The position numbers and the translations under genes were made by a program. Positions 52,419-61,391 of a DNA stretch of 64,000 nucleotides are shown piece after piece. The stretch's first letter is position 1. Every line of letters begins with the position of its first letter. Source of the stretch: Candidatus Nitrosopumilus sp. (GTDB lineage Archaea; Thermoproteota; Nitrososphaeria; Nitrososphaerales; Nitrosopumilaceae); contig JAOMJV010000003.1 in assembly GCA_028351415.1 (NCBI GenBank), forward strand, positions 1 to 64,000. The letters run 5' to 3'. The notes under the pieces were generated by a model. The model was given only the letters and a program-made list of their open reading frames with translations. It was not told where the DNA came from and searched no databases.

Positions 52419-54318
52419 TTAGGTACTCTCTTATTCTGTTGATCACTCTGCCATACATTTCTAAATTTTCATGTGACATATTTGTAAAATTGTTATAATC
52501 TATATCCAATCCACCTACTTGGATATTATTTTCGTTTAACATTCTCATTAATTCTCTTTCCTTATTTTCTAAATTTAATTTTATATCTTCGTCAATAGTT
52601 TGTCTGGTGAAAAGAATGTCTATTTTTGTATCTCTTGCTTGTTCTTGTGTTAGCCCATATCTCCAAATTCTAAATTTACTTTGAATCCAATTTGCAGCAT
52701 TATACATTCTATCCACATAAATTGCATGGTGACATTCTCTGTGTAGGGACACAGATTCTGACAATGATGCAGGATTTGCAATTAAAATATTATGGTCATC
52801 CTTATGTTTAAAATCTTCAATAATTTTTTCTTTATTGTTTGTAGGATCGTCCTCATCTGATTGAGGAATTTTTCCATAAATAATATCTGAATTATATCCT
52901 AATTCTTGAGCAATATTTTGTACTTTTTCTATAGTTTTTCTAAAACTACACCAAATCAATAATTTTTCTGGAGGATTTTGTTCCATGGATTGTATTATCA
53001 TTTCTTTTAATACAATTAATTTTCCCGGTGTTTCATATTTCCAATAATCTTCAAGTATAGTTTCTAGTGGAACTCCTTCTGAATCAAAAACTTCGTTAGT
53101 GTATTGATTTTCAGATTGAAGCAATGATGGATCTGTTGCGGCTTCTAAAAGATACATAATGTGTCTATCAATGTCTGAAACCGCCGAATTTCGATCTTCA
53201 TTAAAAGTTGGAATCCCTCTGGCTAACATGTCATTTGCAATTGTTCTGTAAATTCTTGTTTGATCTTTTCCCATTGGACAATGAATGTAATTTGGTATTA
53301 CTGGTTCTAAATCTAAATCGTTTAATCCAATTCTCATCCAATATGGATTAATTTCTTCATAAATTCGTGTAAATTCTGCAGGGTTTTGTATCCGTCTCTC
53401 AAATTGCCCGTATTCTCCTAGTATGTTCTGTGCAGGGTTAAGAAATTCAAACTGTGTCCAAATATCTGCAAATTTATTTGGTAGCGGGGTTCCAGTTAAA
53501 ATCATTCTTCTAAATGCAAATGTTGCAAATTCACTAATTGCCATCCATGTCTCTGATGCTGGATCTTTAATGTGGTGAGCTTCATCCAGTATCACTAAGA
53601 ATCTATTCTGTCTTATGAAATTCTGAATTAATTCTGAATCTCTTCGTACTGTGTCATAATTAATTAGGAAAATTTCGTGACTTGTATCCCTTTCATAGAT
53701 ATGTATACGTTCTTCCTTAGTTCCTACAATTCTTTTAAATTTTTGAATGTTTTCACCCGTGATAATTTGATATTCTGTTTCCCATGTCTTGAATGCTGAT
53801 TTTGGACATATCACGAGTAATTTTTCAACATTGTTTTGTTCAGGTTTATCTTTTAATAAAAAATAACTTGCGTACGCTGTCCATGTTTTCCCACTTCCTG
53901 GAATTGAAAAATTTGCTACATTTTGAACAATTTCTCCATGTCTGACCACTCTATTCTGAAATGGAGTTAGTTCGTGTTGTGGCAAAAAGCCTGGAATTCT
54001 AATTGCTGGAATGTTATCCACATTCCTTTGCTTCATGTCTAATGCATTGTTTCTATTTTGTTGATATGTTATTCGTTGCTGTTGTAAATTATCCAGAATT
54101 GTTTGAATTTGGTTGTCATTTTCATGTTCTAAATTAAGATCGTCTAGAAATGATATCATGTCTTGTAATATTTGTGGGTTATCATTAATCACCTCAAAAT
54201 TATTTTCTGATTTCTTTGTTGCATTTCTTTTAAGATGACTTAACAGAAAAATATTTTTTTTGTTTTGATCATCGACTGATAGACTAAACCCCTTACTTAT
54301 TTTTGAAATGCCTATCAA
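52405..54318 (-). CDS. SNF2-family DEAD-like helicase
   Basis: NFSIPGSGKTWTAYASYFLL, FLVILDEAHHIKDPASETW, ILTGTPLPNKFADIWTQFEFLNP, NILIANPASLSESVSLHRECHHAIYVDRMYNAANWIQSKFRIWRYG. Confidence 0.88.
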   Translation of the reverse strand: MIGISKISKGFSLSVDDQNKKNIFLLSHLKRNATKKSENNFEVINDNPQILQDMISFLDDLNLEHENDNQIQTILDNLQQQRITYQQNRNNALDMKQRNVDNIPAIRIPGFLPQHELTPFQNRVVRHGEIVQNVANFSIPGSGKTWTAYASYFLLKDKPEQNNVEKLLVICPKSAFKTWETEYQIITGENIQKFKRIVGTKEERIHIYERDTSHEIFLINYDTVRRDSELIQNFIRQNRFLVILDEAHHIKDPASETWMAISEFATFAFRRMILTGTPLPNKFADIWTQFEFLNPAQNILGEYGQFERRIQNPAEFTRIYEEINPYWMRIGLNDLDLEPVIPNYIHCPMGKDQTRIYRTIANDMLARGIPTFNEDRNSAVSDIDRHIMYLLEAATDPSLLQSENQYTNEVFDSEGVPLETILEDYWKYETPGKLIVLKEMIIQSMEQNPPEKLLIWCSFRKTIEKVQNIAQELGYNSDIIYGKIPQSDEDDPTNNKEKIIEDFKHKDDHNILIANPASLSESVSLHRECHHAIYVDRMYNAANWIQSKFRIWRYGLTQEQARDTKIDILFTRQTIDEDIKLNLENKERELMRMLNENNIQVGGLDIDYNNFTNMSHENLEMYGRVINRIREYLNDNV

Positions 54319-54319
54319 T

Positions 54320-55624
54320 TTATTTATTTATCAGGTTACTAATTTTTTCAGTTATATCATTTAATGTTTCTATGAAATCTTCATCCTCTAAATTAGATGT
54401 AATTTTATTGGTATCTAATGCTAATAGAAAATCCTTGAATTTTTCAAACTCCATACCTGGGTCATCTGCAACACTGTCATATGCGTCTGCCACTGTCTCT
54501 AAATTCTTGTATGATTTTTCAATTTGACTTTCATCCATTTTTTTAATAAATGATACATCCCCTGTAGTTTTAACTTTTTGATAAACTTGATCATTCAGTA
54601 AGTATTCATTTGTTAATGTTGGATTTTTCTGAAAACACTTGTTTATTGATCTTATTTTACCATGTGATTTTTTTGGTTTAAGTGCAGTAGTCAATAATGC
54701 CCACTTTCTTGCTTCAATATCCACCTCAGATACCCCACTCCCTGGTTCTCTTAATGCAGTTAAAACATTTAAAATATTTTGAAAATATGTTAATCCTCCT
54801 GCATTTTCTTTATTTTGAATCAAGTTATATTTTCGAGGCTTGTCTAACACGTTGTTCAAAAAATCATCAATTAAATCTATGAGTTCTTTTTCCTTAATGA
54901 TTCCCTTCCAATTACCTTTTACTTTTGGAAATGCATTTTTCATATAATTTTTATCTTCATTTGTAGGATTTTGCCAATCCTTGATGTACTCTGTATCCAA
55001 TAATCTTTTTCTAATGTTCAAACATTCTGTAACTGCAGAATAGTTTTGCTTAAAATCTTCTTTTCTTTGTAATCTTGTTTCTAAATCCTCCAATTGTTTT
55101 ATGTTCATTTCAGGTAAAACTACCACTTCAACAAATCCATACTTGGCATCTTGTTCATCAATTTCTAAATGATATCTATTTGCAATCCTTCTATTCCCAT
55201 TCCAAATTATGCCCGTATTGCTAATTATTGCAGGATCATTTTGACCTATATTTATTAACTCTGATTTTAAATCTCCTGAACTTACATTAGAATAACTTTC
55301 AGCTGTTAATAGGATATTCCGTATTTTATCTTGATGTTTTAAGTTCTCATAATCCAATTCTTCCCCTGTTTGTTCCAGTTCATATTTGTAATCCTCTAAT
55401 TGATCTGTAATTCTCCCATTGTTATAATTTAATCTTAATTGTGTTATTGGTATTGTATACACCGGTAAATCTTTTACATCAGTATCGCTAAAAACTCCAA
55501 CGGGATATGTCTTCCATTTAGCATCTGTTGTTCCGTCTACTGTTATGCTTACCCCATGAGCATTTAGATCTTGAAACTGTTTAATTATCTCCTTTCTTGA
55601 TGTTGTCCAACTATTATTACTCAT
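54320..55624 (-). CDS. ParB N-terminal-like domain protein
   Basis: VYTIPITQLRLNYNNGR...ISNTGIIWNGNRRIANRYHLEI...GFVEVVVLPE (GNRR motif). Confidence 0.65.
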   Translation of the reverse strand: MSNNSWTTSRKEIIKQFQDLNAHGVSITVDGTTDAKWKTYPVGVFSDTDVKDLPVYTIPITQLRLNYNNGRITDQLEDYKYELEQTGEELDYENLKHQDKIRNILLTAESYSNVSSGDLKSELINIGQNDPAIISNTGIIWNGNRRIANRYHLEIDEQDAKYGFVEVVVLPEMNIKQLEDLETRLQRKEDFKQNYSAVTECLNIRKRLLDTEYIKDWQNPTNEDKNYMKNAFPKVKGNWKGIIKEKELIDLIDDFLNNVLDKPRKYNLIQNKENAGGLTYFQNILNVLTALREPGSGVSEVDIEARKWALLTTALKPKKSHGKIRSINKCFQKNPTLTNEYLLNDQVYQKVKTTGDVSFIKKMDESQIEKSYKNLETVADAYDSVADDPGMEFEKFKDFLLALDTNKITSNLEDEDFIETLNDITEKISNLINK

Positions 55625-55689
55625 TACATAGACCTCTCAAATTACAAAGTACATAACATTTTTTTATATCTTGTAGTGTAATAGTCATA

Positions 55690-58600
55690 TTATTCCTCCG
55701 TCACCTTTGCATCACAGATACTCTGGTACGAACAGAACATACATGCATTGTAGCTAGGTGTTGCCTCAAAGTTCTCTAGCAAAATCTCCTTTGTCATGCC
55801 AATGATTGTATCCACTGTCTCCTTAACTGACTCCTCGGTCACTGGATACTCTACCATCTTGTCTTTTTCCACATAAAACAGGGATGCTTTTACGGGCAGT
55901 TCCCCCTTTAGTTTCTCCACTGCCATTGCATAGATGTTCAGCTGCGGGTCTATCTTGGCCTTGTTTTTTGACTTTACGGTTTTGCCAGACTTGAAATCAA
56001 CCACCTCGTACTTTCCATCAGGATTCTTCTCCAACCTGTCTATCCTTCCAGTAAACGTAATCTCACCAATCTTCACATCAAATGGTACCTCCAAACCTAC
56101 AAGCTCGTTCTTTGTTTCTTTTTCCCATTTGACATACGTCTTGACCATTCCTTCAGCTCTCTCAGTTGCGGTGTCTTCCTCTGATTGACTTTGATAGGAG
56201 TTGAAAATCCACTTGTCCTTAATTTTTTCTAGCGCTTTTTCTTCAACTACTTCCTCTCCCTTCATTTTCTCATTTGCAACTTCTTCTGTGATTGCATGAA
56301 CTACGTTCCCAAGATCCAATGCGACACTGGATGGACTTGGAACGCGTAAAATTTTTTGAAACTTGAATTTTAGCGGGCAGTCTGAATATGCCGTAATACT
56401 ACTTGGAGACAGTGTAAAACTTTCTTTGTTGATCAACGGAATTTTATCTCCGGTTAGTTCCTCAGTTAAATTGACATCATCAATGTTTATCTTCAACACT
56501 TCTTGCGCGTCAAAATTATCAAAGCTCCCATGTTTTTCAAAATGTTTTACTCTTGCCAGTTCTACAATTCTGTGTATCGCAGTTTTTAGATTCAACTGAT
56601 TAATTGCACTTGCTGCTTCTTTTTGCAAGTCTGCCTTTACTCTGTCAATGATTTCCTCTGCCTGCATGTTCATGGAATCTGATTCCTTGAAATCAATCAA
56701 TTTGATCAGTGGATTTTTCTCATAATCTAATTCCGTCAAGAATTGGGATGGATCCTTTTCGTTTACATTTCCAGGATATTTCTTTGGATACAGCAAAAAT
56801 AGCATGTTCATGGCACGGGTCATCCCTACGTAAAAGAGCCTGCGCTCTTCTTCCAGGTGCAACTGGCTGGTCTCTATGGTTCTGTCTACTCCTCTCATTA
56901 GTTTTTGAGGCACGTGAAATGTTCTATCCTTGTATGACACTGGAAACCTTTTCTCAGCTAAATCCGTAATGAACACTACGGGAAACTCCTTTCCCTTGCT
57001 TTTGTGCAATGTCTGAACGTTTACCGCATCCTCAAAAAGTACGTCCTTAATCTCAATTTCAAATTCACCTAAAATAGAAACGTGGATTAAAAATTCTGAT
57101 AAGGGTTCATCAGAATAGATGTCCTGAAATTCTTGTGTTATCTCGTAAAATTTATTTAATAAAATAATATTTTTCTTGTCTTGTATTTTTTCTGAATATA
57201 TTGATTTTTTATAGATGTCCGAATACGACATCATAATTTTATACACAAGTTGTGAAATGGTGGCAGTACTGGAAAAAGTAATTATGTTGTCAATTTGTTC
57301 AATCAGTTCCTTGATTTCTTCTTTTTGAGTAATATCAAACTCGTCAAACTTGCGCAGTGTATCTAAAACATAGTCGTCTTGGCCGTCATAGACATGTCGA
57401 GCTTTCTTGTGTGCGGCATGTGTGATGACTGTAATATTTTTTTCTGCAACTCCCTGACTCTTTAGCAGTCTGAATACTTCTGCGCCAGATGATAGTGGGG
57501 AACTGGTAATTTTTAAAAATGAAATCAAATCCAGTATGCCCGGACTTGAAAATATGTTTGACTCTCCGGTAAACGTTGCAGGTATGCCAAATGATTTTAG
57601 TGTCTTTGCAAATTTCTGTCCTTCTGTCTTTCTTCTTGACAAGACTGTAATGTCGCTGTAGGCAATTGGCTTGGTAGTCCCGTCCCGTCTTTTTAGTGGC
57701 TTTCCAATAATTTTTTGAATTGTGTTGACTGTAAATTCCACTTCCCCGTTATCTGAGGCTGTTCGGATAACTTTGATTAGTTCCCCCTCCTCATGTGATG
57801 AAAACAGTGACTTTTTCACTCTGTTGGATATTGGATTTAGAAGCTGGTTTGCCAATTTGACAATGTTTTGATTGCTGCGATAGTTTTGGCTTAGTTCTAC
57901 CGTGTCACAGGTGTACGATGACTTGAAGTCATCAAATATTCCCGAATACGCTCCCTGAAATTTCATTATGCATTGATCATCGTCCCCTACTGCCGTGATG
58001 TTTCCGTGCTTTGCCAACAGTTTGAGAATTTCCATCTGTGAAAAATTGTTATCCTGAAACTCGTCAACCAAAATGTGTTGGAATTTTTTCTGATAATTTG
58101 ATAGAATTACAGGATCTTTTTGCAGCAACTCTACAGTTTTTGTAATCATGTCATCAAAGTCTATCAGTTGTTTTTCTTTTAGATGCGCTTGATACGCGTA
58201 ATACACCTTGTTGAACTCGTTTAATTTTTTAAAGAATTTGGTCTGCTCTTTTACCTCGTCTTCTTCGGGGTCTCTTGAATCCAATATTTTTAAATTTTCA
58301 TCAACATGCTGCTGAACCCTGTCGGGTGAGATCATCTCTTCCTTGAAATTACTTATTGCCTCTAAAATTGCAGAGTAAATTCTAACTTGGTTATTACCTA
58401 GCTCAAGATAGTTTGAATCAAAATTAAACTTGTCTGTGTTCCTGATACACCATACTGTCTGTGATGATTTTTTTAAAATTTTTGTATCCCTTCCCAGACC
58501 TGACTCCATAAAGTTTTCCTCCAGAATTTCTTTTGAAAAAGCATGAAACGTGCTAATTTTTGCGTCAATGATTCCGTGCTTTTCCAGTCTCTGCTTCATC

Positions 58601-58785
58601 TCCCCTGCAGCTTTGTCTGTGAATGTTAAGCACAAAATTGATGACTGCTCCACATCCGACTTTACTAGTTGGAGAATTTTTTCAATGATGACTCTGGTCT
58701 TTCCGCTTCCGGGACCTGCAATTACAAGCAACGGGCCTTTGGAGTGACTTGCAGCCTTTGCTTGCTGTTCGTTTAATTCAAACAT
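55690..58785 (-). CDS. UvrD/Rep-like SF1 helicase fused to C-terminal RecB-like nuclease with Fe-S-type cysteines
   Basis: GPLLVIAGPGSGKTRVI, ILVDEFQDNN, VQTLHKSKGKEFPVVF; C-terminal SDCPLKFKF, EVVDFKSGK, PQLNIYAM, CMFCSYQSIC (AddB/Cas4-like Cys arrangement). Confidence 0.9.
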   Translation of the reverse strand: MFELNEQQAKAASHSKGPLLVIAGPGSGKTRVIIEKILQLVKSDVEQSSILCLTFTDKAAGEMKQRLEKHGIIDAKISTFHAFSKEILEENFMESGLGRDTKILKKSSQTVWCIRNTDKFNFDSNYLELGNNQVRIYSAILEAISNFKEEMISPDRVQQHVDENLKILDSRDPEEDEVKEQTKFFKKLNEFNKVYYAYQAHLKEKQLIDFDDMITKTVELLQKDPVILSNYQKKFQHILVDEFQDNNFSQMEILKLLAKHGNITAVGDDDQCIMKFQGAYSGIFDDFKSSYTCDTVELSQNYRSNQNIVKLANQLLNPISNRVKKSLFSSHEEGELIKVIRTASDNGEVEFTVNTIQKIIGKPLKRRDGTTKPIAYSDITVLSRRKTEGQKFAKTLKSFGIPATFTGESNIFSSPGILDLISFLKITSSPLSSGAEVFRLLKSQGVAEKNITVITHAAHKKARHVYDGQDDYVLDTLRKFDEFDITQKEEIKELIEQIDNIITFSSTATISQLVYKIMMSYSDIYKKSIYSEKIQDKKNIILLNKFYEITQEFQDIYSDEPLSEFLIHVSILGEFEIEIKDVLFEDAVNVQTLHKSKGKEFPVVFITDLAEKRFPVSYKDRTFHVPQKLMRGVDRTIETSQLHLEEERRLFYVGMTRAMNMLFLLYPKKYPGNVNEKDPSQFLTELDYEKNPLIKLIDFKESDSMNMQAEEIIDRVKADLQKEAASAINQLNLKTAIHRIVELARVKHFEKHGSFDNFDAQEVLKINIDDVNLTEELTGDKIPLINKESFTLSPSSITAYSDCPLKFKFQKILRVPSPSSVALDLGNVVHAITEEVANEKMKGEEVVEEKALEKIKDKWIFNSYQSQSEEDTATERAEGMVKTYVKWEKETKNELVGLEVPFDVKIGEITFTGRIDRLEKNPDGKYEVVDFKSGKTVKSKNKAKIDPQLNIYAMAVEKLKGELPVKASLFYVEKDKMVEYPVTEESVKETVDTIIGMTKEILLENFEATPSYNACMFCSYQSICDAKVTEE

Positions 58786-59612
58786 TATGGAATCACCACG
58801 TACAAGGGAACGTTCATTGCAGACTTGTCTTTGATTGCTTCTCTAAAATCAGTTGTGTTGAAATTCACGCCGACAATTGAATTTAACGCATCAACACATG
58901 TTTCACTGTATGGTGATGTCATAAATTGCCTGAATCCTCTATACGCCAAAGGCTGACTGTCCATGAATTCATTGCAATATGGGTTCAAGTCCAGATCGAA
59001 TCCTATCCTTGGTTCTCCTGGTAATCTGTTTGATATTTTCAAATTTTTTCTTGCCACGTTGGCATTGCAAATTGACTCATCCCATAGAATTCCCTGTATT
59101 TGTCTCTCTGCCCTGAACTGATGATACTCATTGCTGTTCATTGTGTTGCACTGAGTCAACGAATAATCAATTGCATAGTGACCCAACTCATGACGCAACA
59201 ATACTTTTTTTGCAATGTTGTTCATATCTCTATGAATTTCCTGTGACGTCTTTTGACCGTTTGGCATGTTCATGAAAATACTTCCATTTGGATCATTAAT
59301 GATTTTATTTTCAAAATATGATGCAAGCCAATTGATTCCACTTTCAAGGAAGTAAATCCCCCAGTCTGCCGGAGACACGTGCGGTGATACGTAATATGCC
59401 AACACGTCAATGTCTGCAATCTCGTTTCCTTCCATCACGCTGTCAAATTGAATTTGTCTTTGGTTGCCATGATCTGTTTCCGGTTGATATCGGTTGAACT
59501 GTTGATGTGACATTCTTTGTATGTGTCCGTCAAAAAAATCGATGTCTCCCTCAAATGGCCGATTTAAATCCATTAATCTTATCTGCAATGGATTTAGTCT
59601 CTCGTGCATCAT
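58785..59612 (-). CDS. predicted zinc metalloprotease (HExxH)
   Basis: KKVLLRHELGHYAIDYSLTQ (HELGH) with downstream ERQIQGILWDESICNA candidate third ligand; overlaps both operon neighbours. Confidence 0.65.
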   Translation of the reverse strand: MMHERLNPLQIRLMDLNRPFEGDIDFFDGHIQRMSHQQFNRYQPETDHGNQRQIQFDSVMEGNEIADIDVLAYYVSPHVSPADWGIYFLESGINWLASYFENKIINDPNGSIFMNMPNGQKTSQEIHRDMNNIAKKVLLRHELGHYAIDYSLTQCNTMNSNEYHQFRAERQIQGILWDESICNANVARKNLKISNRLPGEPRIGFDLDLNPYCNEFMDSQPLAYRGFRQFMTSPYSETCVDALNSIVGVNFNTTDFREAIKDKSAMNVPLYVVIP

Positions 59613-60358
59613 CTTCTTCTTGCCTCCAAAACAGATAGCGGCTTTTCAATTCCATTTTTGTTATTGGAACAAGTCGTTTGGTAGTTGCACAGTTTGCAAA
59701 ACGAGTTCACCTGACCGTCTGGCATCTCTTTGGACTTTATTGCATTTTCAATTGCTGTTACCTTGCTGATAATCCAGTTTGACATGTCCTCTTTTTGTAT
59801 TTCAAATGATACGACGTCATTCATGTCAAGATAGACTATCGTCAGTTTCTCCACTGGAATTATGTTCTCAAATATTGTTCCATAGATTTGAATCTGCTTG
59901 ATGTGTGAGTCAAACGGCAATAGTCCTTCGCTTGTACTTTTGGAAACATTATCCATTGTTTTAAACTCGATAATGTTCTTCTCTTCTGGATCGTAGCAAT
60001 CCAGCCTTCCAAAGACCGGAATGTCTTCCCCGTTTATGCTTACTGTGTATTTTCCTTCAAGCTCGTTCCAGCTGTATGCCTGAGTTATCTGGTGAAGAAA
60101 GTTACCCCTGGTTGTCCTCCATATGTTGTCCTCCACCTGTGTCAGGTCTATTTTTTCAAAGGATGTCCTGGTTTTTTGAAAAAATGCCTTTCTTGGACAG
60201 CCTAGAAGGGCACTGACAGAGTACCCCATTGTATTTCTGGCAGGATAAATCCTGTTCTCCCTTCCCAGAAACTCTATGATTTTGTCTGGTGTTTTGATTT
60301 GTTGTGTTCTTCTCATGACAACCTTAGTCGGCAAATCTATTGATGCATGCAAATGCAA
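59609..60358 (-). CDS. Cas4/RecB-like nuclease; likely start ATG at 60316
   Basis: ALLGCPRKAFFQKTR, VFGRLDCYDPEEKNIIEFKTM, HIKQIQIYGTIF, FCKLCNYQTTC. MRRTQQ start at 60316 avoids overlap with the operator. Confidence 0.75.
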   Translation of the reverse strand: MHLHASIDLPTKVVMRRTQQIKTPDKIIEFLGRENRIYPARNTMGYSVSALLGCPRKAFFQKTRTSFEKIDLTQVEDNIWRTTRGNFLHQITQAYSWNELEGKYTVSINGEDIPVFGRLDCYDPEEKNIIEFKTMDNVSKSTSEGLLPFDSHIKQIQIYGTIFENIIPVEKLTIVYLDMNDVVSFEIQKEDMSNWIISKVTAIENAIKSKEMPDGQVNSFCKLCNYQTTCSNNKNGIEKPLSVLEARRR

Positions 60359-60383
60359 AGTGCAGAAAAAATCTGCAACTTTA
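60348..60383. repeat. 36-bp inverted-repeat element, left copy; contains palindrome TGCAGA-AAAAA-TCTGCA (60361-60377), putative operator
   Basis: tgcaaatgcaaagtgcagaaaaaatctgcaacttta is the exact reverse complement of 63682..63717. Confidence 0.92.
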
Positions 60384-60426
60384 GATTTGCGTGATCCATA
60401 AATAGAAAGTTATTTTGAATTACTAC

Positions 60427-61341
60427 ATGGCTAGCCCAAAAATTACTGTCTTGATTGCTTTAATTGGCAAGCATCCACAACATGTTGAACATTTCATCCG
60501 GGAAAGGGGGTCACAATTAAAGAGAATTCACTTGCTGCATACATGTGACAATGATCAACCTCCCAGCAGAGATGGAAGTGATGGAACATCTGAATGCAAA
60601 TGTTGTGGGATGGGAGGGCTAATTGATTATGGAGAACTATCAAACAAGTTTGTAAAAAAACTACAACGAAAATACAAACCAGAGAAAGGAAAACCCAAAT
60701 CAGGCATAACGATAATTCCTGAACCTTATGATGAAGCTCATGACCTTTGGGAGGTGCAGGATAGAATTTTAGAAATAGTTGGAAATGAACGAGAGGATGA
60801 TAGTGTACAGCTAAATAATATTGCATTGGAAATTAGCGGGGGAACCAACATTGCTGCAGCTGCACAAATATTTGCAATTTACAATTCAGAAATTGTTCCA
60901 TTCTATGTGGATAACAAACCAGATGAGAATGGAAATTGGGTTAGAGACATCATTGTACCTGAGAACTTTGGAAAAAAGTTAACCGCAAAAGCAAAAAATG
61001 TTTTGAAAGTCATTGCAGAATCTGAATTTACAGTAAAACCTAACGGACATTCAGAAACACCTGACGGTGAAGATCCACATCCGGTGAAAGGACAAATTAC
61101 TCGCATAGATCTTGAAAGAAAACTTGATGTGCGAAGAGCTCCGGATGGAATACTGAAGAAACTTGAACAATTCAAACTAATTGAAACTATTTCGCCCTAC
61201 GATGTTTACACGAATACATCTGATGAAGAGGATGACCCTACATGGGAGTTGGTTCCATATTCCTACAATGCCTACAAGATAACAAAAGCTGGAATAATAG
61301 CTGCAAGACGTTTTAAAATATCTGAACAAGTGCAGAAGTGA
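60427..61341 (+). CDS. CARF-like sensor with C-terminal wHTH (Csa3/HFX_2341-like regulator)
   Basis: ITVLIALIGKHPQHVEHFI, ITIIPEPYDEAHDLWEVQDRILEIVG, ALEISGGTNIAAAAQIFAIY (CARF-like nucleotide-binding fold), RIDLERKLDVRRAPDGILKKLEQFKLIET...YKITKAGIIAARRF wHTH. Track start is TTG 60415; ATG at 60427 preferred. Confidence 0.65.
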   Translation: MASPKITVLIALIGKHPQHVEHFIRERGSQLKRIHLLHTCDNDQPPSRDGSDGTSECKCCGMGGLIDYGELSNKFVKKLQRKYKPEKGKPKSGITIIPEPYDEAHDLWEVQDRILEIVGNEREDDSVQLNNIALEISGGTNIAAAAQIFAIYNSEIVPFYVDNKPDENGNWVRDIIVPENFGKKLTAKAKNVLKVIAESEFTVKPNGHSETPDGEDPHPVKGQITRIDLERKLDVRRAPDGILKKLEQFKLIETISPYDVYTNTSDEEDDPTWELVPYSYNAYKITKAGIIAARRFKISEQVQK

Positions 61342-61357
61342 TCTGCACTTTGCATTT
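61331..61357 (+). promoter_or_regulatory. third copy of palindromic element TGCAGA-AGTGA-TCTGCA + CTTTGCATTT
   Basis: Same arms and downstream CTTTGCATTT as the 63.7 kb copy, different 5-nt spacer; overlaps the 3' end of the CARF-like gene. Confidence 0.9.
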
Positions 61358-61391
61358 AAAATCTAATTTGTTTTGATTGCGTGTTAACTGT

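Noticed and set aside
55934-58747. Several plus-strand ORFs antisense to the helicase-nuclease gene
   Set aside because: Antisense to a clearly coding 1031-aa gene; hydrophobic/Ser-rich shadow ORFs.
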